A stretch of DNA of 64,000 nt from Plantago ovata (taxonomy: Eukaryota > Streptophyta > Magnoliopsida > Lamiales > Plantaginaceae). The stretch lies in the NCBI GenBank assembly GCA_028274465.1, contig CM051456.1, positions 7,751,545 to 7,815,544 of the forward strand, in the 5' to 3' direction. Below are positions 49,165-62,340 of the stretch, one piece after another. Under the pieces are notes generated by a model that searched no databases, was not told the DNA's origin, and saw nothing but the letters and a program-made list of their open reading frames with translations. Each line of letters begins with the position of its first letter. Position 1 is the stretch's first letter. The position numbers were made by a program, and so were the translations under genes.

Positions 49165-49596
49165 TCACGCTATCGGACTTGGAGCAGGAGAATAGGTCAC
49201 AGCATTAGAAGCAGAGGCATCGCAATATCCGCGTAGAACGTACGTCTGGTCAGGTGTGAATCCCAGTGAACCCAACATGGTTGGCAAGCAGTGACGTGTT
49301 ATGATAGTTATGGATTTGCAACACGCAGGACCTATATCGATCGTGCCATTGGTGAAGTAGGCCGTAATCTCATCCGTGCACGACCTGATCTCAGATAGAG
49401 CTTTAAAGCAATCCAAGGGGTTGGTATTGCCAGCTTGGTCATCGGCCTGGAGCTGGGGTTCGATGTGAGTGGTCGTTGTGGGATTGATGAAGTTCGGAAT
49501 GAAGGAGCCGAAAGGGAGTAGCCTGGCGGAGGAATAGGAAGTCGACATGAGGCAGGTGAGTGTGAGAATGAAGATGAAACATTTGGAGAAGTCCAT
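49165..49596 (-). CDS. EC1-like egg-cell-secreted protein
   Basis: A single-exon gene of 143 aa. Residues 1-24 form a signal peptide (hydrophobic FIFILTLTCLMS). The prolamin-like domain follows: LDCFKALSEIRSCTDEI, YFTNGTIDIGPACCKSIT, RHCLPTMLGSLGFT and LRGYCDA, giving six cysteines in the C-C-CC-C-C spacing of EC1 (ECA1 gametogenesis) proteins. EC1 proteins are stored in egg-cell vesicles and secreted on sperm arrival to promote gamete fusion. The Trp after the fifth cysteine of classic EC1 is Leu here. The short Pro/Ser tail (SPAPSPIA) is unusual. It is the only intact member of the local cluster (remnant at 44963, interrupted copy at 46418). Other small secreted prolamin-like proteins are the alternative. 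Confidence 0.85.
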   Translation of the reverse strand: MDFSKCFIFILTLTCLMSTSYSSARLLPFGSFIPNFINPTTTTHIEPQLQADDQAGNTNPLDCFKALSEIRSCTDEITAYFTNGTIDIGPACCKSITIITRHCLPTMLGSLGFTPDQTYVLRGYCDASASNAVTYSPAPSPIA

Positions 49597-49619
49597 TTTG
49601 TGTGCACAAGTTATTAGTA

Positions 49620-51489
49620 AATATTGCTCAAAGTGATGTTGATGATGGAGATTGCAAGTGAGAAATGGTGAGTTTATTTATATAGAAAGTAAGAGTGATT
49701 GAATTTGAGAATTTCAAAGGGTGTTGTTGGTTTAATGTTTTAAGTATAATTGCCATCTTCATAACTTATGAACACTAACAGTCTTCTGCCGTTTCGAAAT
49801 TTCTACTGCTCCATTCGGAACGTTTAAACTTATTATTTTATTTTTAGAAAACAATAATTCTATATTGTTTGAATGGTGATGGAAATTGCAAAAAGGGTGA
49901 GTTCATCATATTGAAAGAGTGATTGAGGATTTCAAAGGTTTGTTGGTTTAATGTGTAGTATTGTATAAAAATTATTTCCATTTCTACGTACCCTTCCATA
50001 TTTAGATGTCATTTTGGTAAAAAAATCTTTCACAAATAGTTGTCGGTATTATAATAACTATTAATAGGTTTTCTCTATATTCACTCTGACCAATACACTT
50101 ATTATTTATAATAAGCTAGCTAGAGCTGATAAGCTAGCTGATAAACTAACTGATAAGTTAGCTGATAAACCGCTAAATGTAGTAATCAACTTGAATTTCT
50201 TTTGTAAAGACAAACCGCTCCATCAGGACTCAACAACTTCATGTTACTCTACGCAAATGTAGTAATCAGCTTGAATTTCTTCTTCAAAGCATGATGATGA
50301 ATAAGAAGAAGAAGAGAGAGAGAGAAAATCAGAAAATAAGGGAGAAGATCAACATGTGAAGAAGAACACATCGATAATCTGTTTATGTTTCGGGTGAACG
50401 GTAGTTTAGAAGGTAGAGTAATGACAATTTGTTAAAAGGTCCACATATTTATAGTATATTACATAATGACCACCGAATTTTTGTGGTAATTTTGTAGTGA
50501 TTTTGTAACTTCTTGTTTGGGGTTGTTTTATAATTTATATAAATTGGTTTATACTAAAGACCGTCTACTAGGAGACGAACCCTTAGTTTTTGCCAACAAA
50601 TTATTTTCACTCTTATTATTGTTTCATGTGGCTTGAAATTCCGTGAAGTCATAGTGAGCTAGGCGTGCACAATTAATAGGGAGGTGTTGTCAATATTATG
50701 AGCAAGATCCTATATCTTATTTCCAGTTAAATTACATACTACTAGAGAACTGGACAACTCGATTGGTAATTATTCTGTCACTTTTATATTCGGTCGTAAT
50801 GAAACTGTATAGCACCATACCGTAATTTCCAACTTGTTCTAAATTCTAATAACATTGATCTATGCCTATGGTTAGGTAAATCTCAATTCACATCAAAGTT
50901 CAAATTTTAAGACCTTCCTAGTTCCTTCCCCTGGAAAATGTGTTTTAAGTTTTCAACCAACATGTATTCTTTGCATTCATATTCATATTAGACTCAGACG
51001 GATTTATTGCATCGTTATTGTTTGTGTGGGATGACAAATACGATTTTGTCGAAACTTTCGAGACACAAAAAGTTACTCTGATTTTTGAGAAGTATGTATA
51101 GTCTTGAAAAGTGACTTTTTTTTTTTTTTTTTACTATCTCCTTATTCCAAAAAGAAAAAAAAAAAAATTCTGCAATTCGCACAATGCGAACTTGTATGAT
51201 TTTCAACCTCACTGTGCTTAAAAATCATATTTCCGCAATCCGCACAATGCGAACTTATATGATTTTCAACCTTACATGTGCTTAAAATTAACATTTAAGC
51301 CCCTTGATAATTGCAGAAGTATGATTATAACTTTATAAATTATTTCTTGGCATGATTTATGATTAACACGAGATCAAATTTGACACAAAATAATTTAACA
51401 TTTTAAAATGGAAAGCTTACGGAGATCGAAGAGATGGAGGAAGTATTTCATAGTTCTCGTAATGTAGTAAGTACCAAATAAATAAATAT
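49620..51489. other. Gene-free intergenic DNA
   Basis: Contains short local repeats (GCTAGCTGATAA near 50115-50165; CGCACAATGCGAACTT twice near 51178 and 51240) and poly-T/poly-A runs around 51117-51170. No coding frame is convincing. Confidence 0.5.
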
Positions 51490-51759
51490 TACTTCCTCGA
51501 TTTTATTAATAACTTCCTAGATTTACTCTTTTGGCTTAACATTACAAACTTCCTAACTCCAAATAAGTAAAGTTTTAATTCCACTAAACAATTTTTTATT
51601 GTTTCTCTCTCTCTTTCTTTATCACTACATTATCATTCTCTCTCATACTTTACATCCACTTACAACTTTAATACCTCACATAAATTAATTTTTTATTAAT
51701 ATTTCTTAATTTGAGTTATTTTTACCAATTAGAAAGTTTTAAATGAAATGGAAGAAGTA
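51490..51759. mobile_element. Stowaway-like MITE upstream of the FG-GAP gene
   Basis: TACTTCCTCGATTTTATTAA and AAATGAAATGGAAGAAGTA form imperfect inverted ends. AACTTCCTA motifs recur inside the left half. It ends about 250 bp before the start codon and so lies in the promoter region. Confidence 0.75.
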
Positions 51760-52009
51760 TTAAGTCGGTCTAGCTCTAGCATTTCTAGTCTTGGCAATGA
51801 AAATGACGATGAAAGTATAAGGGGTCATTTCGTCTATCTTCCAAATACGAGAGGGGCTTCGCACTTGACCTAAAATACAAGGGGCCGAGTTGCAAAACAC
51901 ATTACTACAGCCGTTTCAAAAACCGGAAATCGCCGAGTTGACTCGCCGATTCCTGTAATAGCAGAACCCTCCTCCCCTCACTCTGTTCGTTGTCGAAGGA
52001 ACCTTCAAG

Positions 52010-55000
52010 ATGAGGAAGCGAGACTTGGCGATTCTGATGCTCTCGGCTTTCGCCATTTTCTTCTCTCTTCAGGCAAGCTCTCTATCTTCAGTACTGATTC
52101 TCTATTTCCTCTTTTGATGTCTCTATGCAGCTAAATAACAGCCAATTGATCACTTAATTAATGGAAAAATGTGCAGCACGAAGGTGATTTTTCATTCAAA
52201 GAGGCTTGGTTCCATCTCTCCGATGAGTATCCGATTCTGTACGAAGCTGATCGTCTTCCGCCGCCTATTGTTGCCGATCTCAACGGCGATGGCCGGAAAG
52301 AGGTCCTCGTTGCTACTCACGATGCCAAAATCCAGGTACTTGTTTATTTTTTGTTTCTCTGCCTTTTGTTGTCTTCTCATGGAATCCAGTGATACATAGA
52401 AATGAATGTTAGTACCTGAATCGCATTTTGTCAGTCTAATTTTATTAAATGAAGTGTGCATTATGAGCAATCCACAGAGAAAAATTCTCTTAAACCAATG
52501 CATTAACAAGGTGAAATGAGTATGCACTTTTTTTCATCGATAACTCATGCTATGATTATGAAGAAGGAAATGACAGATCTATTTGATAGCAGTTTTTACT
52601 ACTTACCTGATTTCTTATACTTGAGTGAAGGAAACTAGGGCAAGTATTGTCCACATTACTTTCTGAAAATACTGATCCTAAGTTCGATTACGTTATTAGG
52701 TGTTAGAGCCTCATGTGAGGCGTGTAGATGAAGGGTTTAGTGAGGCACGTGTTCTGACAGAAGTCTCCCTATTGCCTGATAAACTCAGAATAGCCACTGG
52801 GAGACGTGCTGTGGCGATGGCTACAGGCATCATCGACAAGAATTATAATAAAAGGGAACCACGTAAACAGGTGTTAGTTGTAGTAACATCTGGATGGTCC
52901 GTGATGTGTTTTGATCACAACCTCAACAAACTCTGGGAAGTGAATCTGCAGGTCAGTTAGATTTTTCCATTTAAATAGATTTTATTGCTCTGTACAGTTC
53001 ATAATCGATATGCATCTCTTTTGACAGAAGGAGTTTCCCCATAATGCTCATCACAGGGAGATTGCCATCACCGTCAGCAATTATACTTTAAGGCATGGAG
53101 ATTCTGGTTTGATAATTGTTGGTGGAAGAATGGAGATGCAACCTAATGTATGGCCACCATCCTTTCTAATTATATCTATTGTATAGACGAGTAATGTTGT
53201 AGTTCATGACATCCAGTTCAAGTTGTTTTATCGTTATCGTATTGATGCTCCTCTACATTGCTTTCAAGACTTGAGGAGGTTTCTATTATCATGCTTAGCT
53301 AGTGTACAATCTATTTACACAAGTAACCTTTGAAGTTTGAACAATTGAGAGCTATCTAGAAGTTCTACAATCTCCCTCAACCTCGACCTAAATCCAGTAC
53401 TTGTCTTTTTCATATAATTTAGATGCAACTTGTCCCCGTTCTTGACAAGACAAACACACCCCTAACTCCTAAAGTGCTTCCTGTGGAATTTAAACCTTTC
53501 ACCTTGTACATCAAATGCCTAGTGCTTTTACTATAACTGAAAGTGCATGCTAAAAGGACAACAATTAAATCGCTTCTACCCCTTCACCATAGTTAGGGAC
53601 CAAGTGTTATCTTTTCTTATAATTCATTGAAGCATGGCCGCTGTTACCTGTGTTGAGGAACTATAACATTTAAGATGCAAATTCTGTTATTGATATGGAG
53701 TTTTCCGAGTAAGTAGCTGAAAGTAATTTTCCTCTGCTGATGTAGATATCTTAGAGTTCTGTTCTGTGAGGCTGTAAATATGGCAAATTCGCAATTGTAT
53801 TGTCTTCGAGCCAGATTCTGTTATATTCACATCTGGATTGCGTTTAAATGAAACTTTGATGTCACTAGTATTTTATTCGCAGGCAGTCAACTCTCTGCAA
53901 ATAATTTTCTAATCTTGTTGTGTAAACTGTTTTGCTTAATGATATATGATTTATTAGCTAACATATAAAAATTTGTTGTAGTTTGTGATGTTTAGGTGTA
54001 CAATGTTTTTGTTGGTCCTGATCATCTTTCTTTACACTCCTCTACTATCCATAATACCATATAGGATCTTTGTCCCCCCCCCCCCCAGCAAATATCTGAT
54101 TGTATAATACAATTTATATGTTTCTTCAGATGCATTCAGATCCTTTTGAGGACATCGAGGTGGCGGAAAAAAATGCCGAGGAGCATAGAAGAAGTGCCAC
54201 TGAGAAGGACGTGAGAACCATATGTATCTTAATCTTATAGATTCTGAATTATATGCTCTCTCCTTTTCCTTCTGTATCTTTTAGTTTTATTTGCAATGCC
54301 CCATGCCGAAACTTATTATTTTTATGGTAGGGAAGAGAGAAGATATGTGCATCACTTCATCCTGTTGGTTCTTTGTGTTTTCTTGATTCATTTTTTTCTG
54401 CATAGCACCAAGTAAAGGGAACAATCCTGGTAGTGCATTTCATTATAAATGTGTCAAGTTAATTAAAGTACGGAAAAAAAGTTGATTAAAGTATGGCATA
54501 CCAATCAAACTATGTCATATGGAAGTGGAAAGTATGCTTCTCGTAACAAGCTGTAACTTGATGTGCTTTTGTAATTGATAGTGCAGCTTGCAGGGATTTT
54601 ATGTCTTTGTTTTCAGTTTTTCTTTGTTGATCCAAGTTTTCTTTGTCTGAGCATGTGTTTGATGTTGAGGCCAATCTAATGGGTTTTGGGGTCATTGCAG
54701 ATTCCCGCACTAATTTTTCAAATTAATTTACACTATGTGAAGCCTTTCCAGAGGAATGACCTGATGAAATATGTAAAGAACATATATATAGGAACCACTG
54801 TAGATAAGGCTCCATGGTGTTGCATCTGTTATGAGGAATTATTTTTATACATTCTCATTGTTTTAGTCATAATATTGCATCTTGTCTTTTATGCTAAAGC
54901 TGTTTATATTGCAGATCTTGCTTATCAATTATGGCTAAACCCAGATTGTTTTCTTTTCTTTCAGCCATCTGAAAGTGGAGGGACAGCAGATCTGCGACAC

Positions 55001-58000
55001 TTTGCTTTGTATGCATTTGCTGGTCGAAGTGGTGAACTGCGATGGAGCAGAAAGAATGAGGTATTTTTATGTTTTATAAATCTTGTTCTGTGATGAACAG
55101 TACCAAGTGCAATTACGAATGGTTTAATCAGTATTAGGATAATATTGATACTGAGGTTATTTTCCATTCTGGTTGATTTAGAATTCTGCTGAGTTGGGGC
55201 TTTCAACATAATCATGAATTATCAGCCTACAAATGGAGTCAGGCTTTAGTTCATTTTACAGCTATTAACATTACGATGAACTGAGTTGGTGATCTCTCAG
55301 TTGAGAATATTTCTTCCATCCTTTGTTCTTGGGTAGTTGTCTGATATCTTATTTCATCAGATTTTACCTTTCTCCAAATTTTCACATTAGTCTATCTCAA
55401 TATTTCTGCAACTGCTATTGACCTGGCTTCCCTTCTGCTCTCTATTCACCTTTTCTTTCTTTCTTTCTTTTAAAAGAATTAAAAATAATAACAATTACTC
55501 ATCTGTCCCAATCAATTCTTTACGTATCCCTTTTTTGGACGTCCCAATCAATTCTTTACGTTTCCATTTTTGGAAAGTACCCCACATCCCATCTATATTA
55601 TTTTAAATATGGACCCCACTTTTACACTTCTTTATCTCTACTCATATCTCACACTCTTTTAATCCACTACCTCTTTAATCCACTACCTCACATTTACATT
55701 CAATATTAATACACTACCAAACAAAACCATTCATAAAAAACCGTGCAAAAAGCAAACGTAGGCTTATCATCGGGACGGAGGGAGTAGCTTATATTGATTG
55801 GGAAAAAAATGCAACTCATGGGGGTTTATAAGAACCCATGAACAACTCCTCCAAAATTCTAGACACAAAGGCTAGACTAGACTAGACTAGCTAGATGCCA
55901 AGGTATGATCAGAGATTTAACCTTATGGTAGAAATAAATGATCCCTGCTAACACAAAAGCCTTGTTATCACAGATCGATAACTAAGCAGCTAGCCAAAAG
56001 GGATGCTAACTATGTTACTACACCAGTAAATATATTGCATAATATACTGCAATTTTGTCAATCATGCTCCCATAGAATGAAGATGGTTCCTTCATTTATC
56101 CCTGTAACACAAGGAGGTGCGCGTTAAGAAGTGAAATATTTTTCAGTAATGGGGCCTGGGCTATAAACTAACATCCTTCTCTTTGGCGCCTGTACTTGGT
56201 GGTATTAGTATGTGCTGCGTTCTGCTCTTGAACAGAGATGTGCGCAGTAAAACATCATTTCATATTAACTTCTGACTTTTGCCAACTTATTGATCTTGCA
56301 GAACATTGAAGCTCCATCCACTGATGCATCCCAGATGATTCCACAGCACAATTACAAGCTGGATGTTCATGCATTAAATACTCGTCATCCAGGAGAGGTA
56401 CAATAATTATAAGCTGTCTGATTTAAGATATACTGTTGTATAAGAATTTGTCATTGTTGAAAATCTTAATTGGCATAGTGTTTCCTACTATCTAAGAAGC
56501 TGTCCGATTAAGTTTGTTGACAATCAACCATTTTCCTTTCCCACCCTGTAACTGTTGAATATTCTTTGTTCTTTTGGTCCTGGGAACTGTTGAATAACTA
56601 AATTGTTTTCGCTGTGTTATCGGATCACTTTACATTTGAAATTAGGACTCGTAAAAGCTTTAATAGAAGGAAGAAAGTTTAAATTGGGGCTTCACTCTGT
56701 CATGTTCAGTTTGCCAGTAAGATTATTCAGCATCATAAATTCCGTGATGGAGTAAATTAATCTTTTCTGAGCAACCGAGTTGTATCCAACAATCCATTAT
56801 TCTGTTTTCATCTTACAATATACTCACCTGAAGAATTCAATGTTTGCTGGTTTCCATCTATTACACGTTAAACGTTGATGATTGCTTTTTCCTAGACAAC
56901 TCTTTTTAAGGGCAGGGAATGTATCCTCATTACTGCTTTTCCTTCATTTCTTGAATCCAATTACTGTATGAAACATATGGATGCATGTTAATTGATTCCA
57001 ACCATAGTTTGAATGCAGAGAGTTTAGAGAATCTATTCTTGGAGTCATGCCACACCGTTGGGTAAGTAGGGTGTTTTCAATCTCTCTTTTTGTATCCCCA
57101 TGGTCTGAAATTGTTGTAAAGCTTAATGGATAGTCCTGATATTTTCTGGATTTATAAACGTACCAGGAACGCAGAGAAGACACTTTGCTAAAGCTGTCAC
57201 ATTTCAGGCGCCATAAAAGGAAAACCACAAAGAAAACACCTGGTAAGAACATCAACTATCAACTACACAAGCCTGAAGAGAAAACTTCGCCTGGAAAGGA
57301 TGTGACCAAAAAAGTATCAAAAGTGATCGACAAGGCAGTTAATATTGCTAAATCAGCAAAGACCAAGAAGGTGAGATTCATATTTTTTCTTAGGACATGT
57401 TAGTTATGTTATCTCACAACCCTAAGAATGATTGGTCACAAGTAGTCATTGGGTAACTCTTAAGTGTGTTCACAGTTTAGCTGGTTGGTTGTGTGATGTA
57501 ACTCTAAAACTGCTTTTGCTAGGTTGATGTCTACTGTAGCATTGACTATTCGGCCTTTTATTTTCACTATTTATTTTGTGCTCCCATTGCATGATTTGAG
57601 GTTGTAATATCCAGATTGAAAACCACTACCTCTACTGAAACATTTTGTTACCCCCAAAAGTTGTAGTCTTGTGTTGTCTATGTTGGTAACTGAAGTTGCA
57701 GTTTTCACAGTATTTTTAGTAGGATATACGGAGTCGATAATGACTGCTGCCGCCAAATTTCTGGACCTTTTGTTTCGTCTAGACTCTAGAATACTATTTT
57801 TTGGTCTAACGATTTGGAAACTTTTTCCGTCATTTGTTTTGATGAGGAGAGCTTGTTGCAACCTTTACAAATTTCCTTTTTGTTTGTGCAGCATATGCCT
57901 TATATACCTACCATAACAAATTACACACAACTTTGGTGGGTGCCTAATGTTATTGTCATGCATGAGAAGGAAGGTATTGAAGCTGTCCATTTGGCATCTG

Positions 58001-60401
58001 GGCGAACTCTATGTAAGGTGAAATTCAGTGACTTATGAGCTGCTATAACACATTCCTACCAGAAAATATGAAAGAATTGCATAACATTGAACTTCTGTGC
58101 ATATGAGATAACTGTTTTCCACTGCCACAACAGTGTAGCATAATGTTTAATTCTTTATATAATTCTTCAATCCCTTTTCGAAAGATATGATTGCTCAACC
58201 CCTTTGGGCAAGGAAATTACATTTCTGGGCATCAAGGCTCCTGAAAAAGGAGCATGTTCTCATTTTCATTTTCACATTTTGGGGATTTTCCGATTTTGAT
58301 TATGCCCTAGTAATTCTGTCTTCTATGACATGCATAACTACATGAAGCATGTTTTGAGCATTCTCTTGAACAAATATCGCTTCCATTTCATTTTTGTACT
58401 CCAACTGCATCCGAGGTAATATTTACTTGCTGATGCTTTTCAGTTACATCTTCAAGAAGGAGGCCTTCATGCTGACATTAATGGAGATGGTGTCCTAGAT
58501 CATGTCCAGGTGAACATCTTTATTATTCTGCATTTGGCATTATGTTTGTTACATGATACTCGTAAAAGTGACAAACTCGGACTTCTTTTCAATAAAAATG
58601 GGTCACATTCTTCCTCTTTGATTGAAGATTCCATCCAGGTGTTTTTAATGCCGAGGTTTACAGACTGAACTAGAAACCATTTACCCATTGAGGAAATAGG
58701 TTTTGGTTATGTTTTTATTTGGTAAAAGTTATTGTTCTCCCCTTTTTTCCCTTCACAAGAAGAACTACAGCGATTTGGTGTAAAGGTACATTAAGCTTGT
58801 TTGACTAGGAGGTCATGGGTTAGGACACGGAATTTTCCATCTATTTTAATAGATATACATCAAGTATGATACATTATGAATTTATGGTCAAGCCTTATAT
58901 ATAATAATGTCGTGAATCTATTAATCATCTTGCAATGCTTGACTCTCTTGTAGTGGTAAGTATTATTAATGTGCAGTTTCTTACTTTCTTATTACCCAAG
59001 ATAGTCTCGTTCAGACCAATTTTAGCCCCCCTCTATTTTTTCTTTTCTTTTCTTTTCTTTTTATGTGTGTGGAAAAAACTAACTCATATTCTTTAAAGGA
59101 TGTATTTCATGACTTTTATCTGTTTCCCTCTAGTTTTTGGTTTGATTTATGGTAGAAAATGTCTGTCTTGTGCTTTCTTTGTCCCATAGCTTTTCTGTGC
59201 TATCAATGATTAGAAAGAAAAAAAAAAAAGAAGGTTAAACAAGGAAATCAAATCATTGTAACTGTTATCAGTTAGATTGTGAAGTAGTAACAATTATATT
59301 AAAATATCCATTCTTAAAATGTTTGTATTCTCCTGCAATGACTGTAGAATTTTCCAGATGAGTAGTCAACCATGTTTCCATGGCAAGTGAAGCGTTGTAG
59401 TAATTGATTTGATGCGATGATGTGAAGTTGTGAAGCATCATTAGCATGCACTAAATGAGGAAGCATGTGACTGCTTGGTTAAATAATTGTTAGTTATATA
59501 TTATCAACTGCTGATATGAGATATGTTTGTGATCCTTAGGTTGTTGGTGCCAATGGTGCAGAACAAACTGTTGTAAGCGGATCCATGGAAGTTCTGCGTC
59601 CTTGTTGGGCTGTTGCAACATCTGGTGTTCCAGTTCGAGAACAACTATTTAATGCTTCTATCTGTCATCGTGCTCCTTTTAACTTATACCATCATGGGAC
59701 CTTTGGTCGCCTTCAAGATGTTAGTTCATTGGAGGTTGCAACCCCTATTCTCATTCCAAGAAATGACGGTCATAAGCACCGTAAAGGAAGCCATGGTGAT
59801 GTTGTCTTCCTAAATAATAGAGGCGAGGTAAAGAAAATTTTCTCACCTCAACATTCTAATTCCCATTTGTGATTTTGTTGAAAATACCATTTGTAGAAAG
59901 TTCCCAATTAAAGCAATATACCATTTTCAGATAACATCATACGCTCCGGGTACACATGGACATGATGCTGTCTGGAACTGGCAGATGCAGACAGGCGCTA
60001 CATGGTCAAATCTTCCAACTCCATCTGGATTATCTGAAGGAGGTGTTGTCCCCACACTGAAAGCATTCCCTCTACGTGTACATGATAATCAAGAACTGAT
60101 CCTCGCATCAGGAGATCAAGAAGCTGTAGTGCTATCTCCAGGAGGGAGTATATTAACAACTCTCGAACTTCCTGCTCCTCCTACACATGCATTGGTGACT
60201 GACGACTTTTCAAACGATGGACTCACAGATTTAATTCTTGTGACCTCGAATGGCGTGTATGGTTTTGTTCAGACAAGGCAACCTGGTGCCCTTTTCTTCA
60301 GCACGCTTGTTGGATGCCTTATTGTTGTGATGGGAGTGTTATTTGTCTCTCAGTACTTGAATTCAGGCAAGAAGCCTCGTGTATCATCTGGCCAACTATA
60401 G
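52010..60401 (+). CDS. FG-GAP repeat-containing membrane protein
   Basis: Thirteen exons give 691 aa: 52010-52072, 52177-52335, 52700-52951, 53028-53147, 54130-54210, 54965-55060, 56302-56397, 57008-57061, 57167-57370, 57892-58017, 58444-58509, 59540-59827, 59931-60401. I recognise the plant-wide single-copy FG-GAP protein (At3g51050 in Arabidopsis, about 698 aa); its function is unknown to me, but the layout suggests a lumenal or extracellular beta-propeller. An N-terminal hydrophobic signal (about 5-20) precedes calcium-loop-like FG-GAP motifs DLNGDG (55-60), DINGDG (428-433) and DDFSNDGLTD (626-635). One transmembrane helix (about 655-677) leaves a short basic cytosolic tail. Intron 1 has a GC donor (CAG|GCAAGC); all others are GT-AG. 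Introns hold a MITE and a poly-C run. Confidence 0.9.
55496..55786. mobile_element. Stowaway-like MITE in FG-GAP gene intron
   Basis: TACTCATCTGTCCCAATCAA at the left faces CATCGGGACGGAGGGAGTA at the right. The segment GTCCCAATCAATTCTTTACG occurs twice in the left half (about 55505 and 55541), a local duplication. It lies in the intron 55061-56301. Confidence 0.85.
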
Positions 60402-61077
60402 TACCTTCAAAGGTTTGTAAGGCAATGGTAGATATGCTTCCACAGCTGTATCTGGCACAAAGCCTATGGTGGTTATCAGAGATGGCATCAGCTGTTGGAT
60501 ACTTTTTGAGATAGCAGATATTCCCAACCGAAGCAGGTGCTGACGTTTTTAACATTACATGACTGCGTGATAAGCTTGTGGAGTTGGTTTCTTTTCTTAC
60601 TTAAAAAGCTACTCCATCTTGTATTTGGTGTCTCTAAGATAGTTAAGATGTAACTAGCCATGGAATTGTCCGTTGTAGCAATTCTGCAAGGCTGATGATA
60701 TGTTTATGTATAAATGAAATGTTTTCTCTGCTCTGAAGACTGCTCAAGTCAGATGATAGTGTCTCTCACTCACCAACTCCAATTGTATTTGCTTCGTCTT
60801 CCCTGTGAGTTGGGGAAACCAGAAAAGCGTATACCATCTGTCTGTTTTTCTTTCTTTCACCTGTGTATGACCAATTAACCGCAGAATTAGAGGGGTTATT
60901 GTTATTGGAGAATTAATATAAATGACTAAATTACGTTGTTGTTGTAGAATTAATATAAATGACTAGATTCCGTTCCCCCAATAGTTTAAGCTTTTGGGAG
61001 AATTGTGGCTCCTCTAAAATTTCAAAAGAAAATTTTCATTGGTAATGTTTTCAGTTTTTCAAGGTTTGTAATTTGGG
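60402..61077. other. FG-GAP gene 3' region and dispersed repeat
   Basis: The 3' untranslated region probably ends near 60720. At 60894-61010 lies a second copy of the dispersed repeat seen at 40080-40155, here with AATTAATATAAATGACTA itself present twice (about 60910 and 60948). Confidence 0.5.
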
Positions 61078-61262
61078 CTTTTTTTTTTTGTTTAACGGCA
61101 AACATTACAACTTTATGAAATACTTATTTATATTTATATGTAATTTGGCCCATTCAGTACTGCATGTTCTTTCATAACGGTGGTCCGAAAGGGGTACGAA
61201 GTTTTCGGCATGCTTGGGGAAGGGGGGTGGAATCGAACCAGTATTAATCAGCTACGAATAAC
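61078..61262 (-). mobile_element. Probable SINE (minus strand)
   Basis: On the plus strand a poly-T run is followed by GTTTAACGGCAAACATTACA, the same 3' tail as in the element at 62748. About 150 bp further, GGAATCGAACC is the complement of a pol III B box (GGTTCGATTCC). No clear A box was found, so the head is worn. Confidence 0.5.
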
Positions 61263-61289
61263 GTTTGAACTGTCACTCTCCATATGTCT

Positions 61290-62340
61290 GTCTCTAAGTG
61301 CTAGTATCTACTCTCCTTCAAGTCCAATTTGAACCATATTAATAATCTACTCTATAGACTACTACAGTATAGAGCTAACTTTCATTGGCTAACCGCTAAT
61401 GGCTGTCATTTCTCAACTTTATAATAGTGTAGTTTAATTATTAATTTGGCTTGGGTTAATTAGGTGAGGTTGCTACATGATTGGAGACATATCCATGTTC
61501 TTCCTAGTTCCTACTATCATCCATCTCTAGCTAGCTTGGCTGCAGTTTAAAATATATACAAAATCGCTAATGGATAATTTTCAGAACCGTGCTTACTTTC
61601 CATTTTTGTATGATAAAAATTTCAACTACTTTCCATTAATGTCGGAGACTCGGAATAAAGAAGAGTAGTAGTATTAGTATACAATACACATAGGCTTGAC
61701 TCCTGAATGTGTAATAGTAGTTTTTAATTGGATGACCAAAAATCAAGCAAAGGAAATGTGTTCTTAATTCTTACTCATAGTTAATTCACCAAATTACGAA
61801 TTACTGTGATATACTCTCACATAACACATAAAATGTGAATATCACATAAATCCCTTATTTATAATTTCAATGCCAGAAGTGAAGAAAGGACAAAAAATGT
61901 ATAGGAAAGAAGGCACAGGAATGAAAATCGAATATGAATAAACAAAAACAATAAGATTGTTTTAGGTGCTCGAGGGAACATTGGATACGTAAGATACGAG
62001 AAAAGGAAAAAGGAAATAGTAATATAAAGTAAGATAGAGAGGAAATCTAGGTGTACGTTGTCGCGTAAAAATGAGACTGACTTGTATAGTGAAGTAGTTT
62101 AATTTAAGGAGACTGTACTACGAAGAAGGATTCTCTTCTTCTCTCTGGCTAACAAGTGCGTGCCTTGGGAAAGAGGAAATTTGGATCACATCATTACCAA
62201 CTTTCGGCTGCACCATGTTACTTACCACCAATCCGAACATAATCTCACTATTCATCATCTCCCCTATATGATACAATCATGAGTACATGACTATAGTGAG
62301 TCAATGACTAAATAGTTAGTTTCTACAGATTACAACGCAT
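61290..62340. other. Gene-free intergenic DNA
   Basis: AT-rich with no recognised gene. The 127-codon plus-strand frame that follows (62341-62724) has a hydrophobic middle and an acidic end but resembles no known family and has no visible promoter; I do not annotate it as a gene. Confidence 0.45.

Noticed and set aside
54686-55093. 135-codon frame in the FG-GAP gene, first considered as a larger exon
   Set aside because: Only its end (from 54965) matches the family; the upstream part is intron read-through and the CAG at 54964 is a good acceptor.
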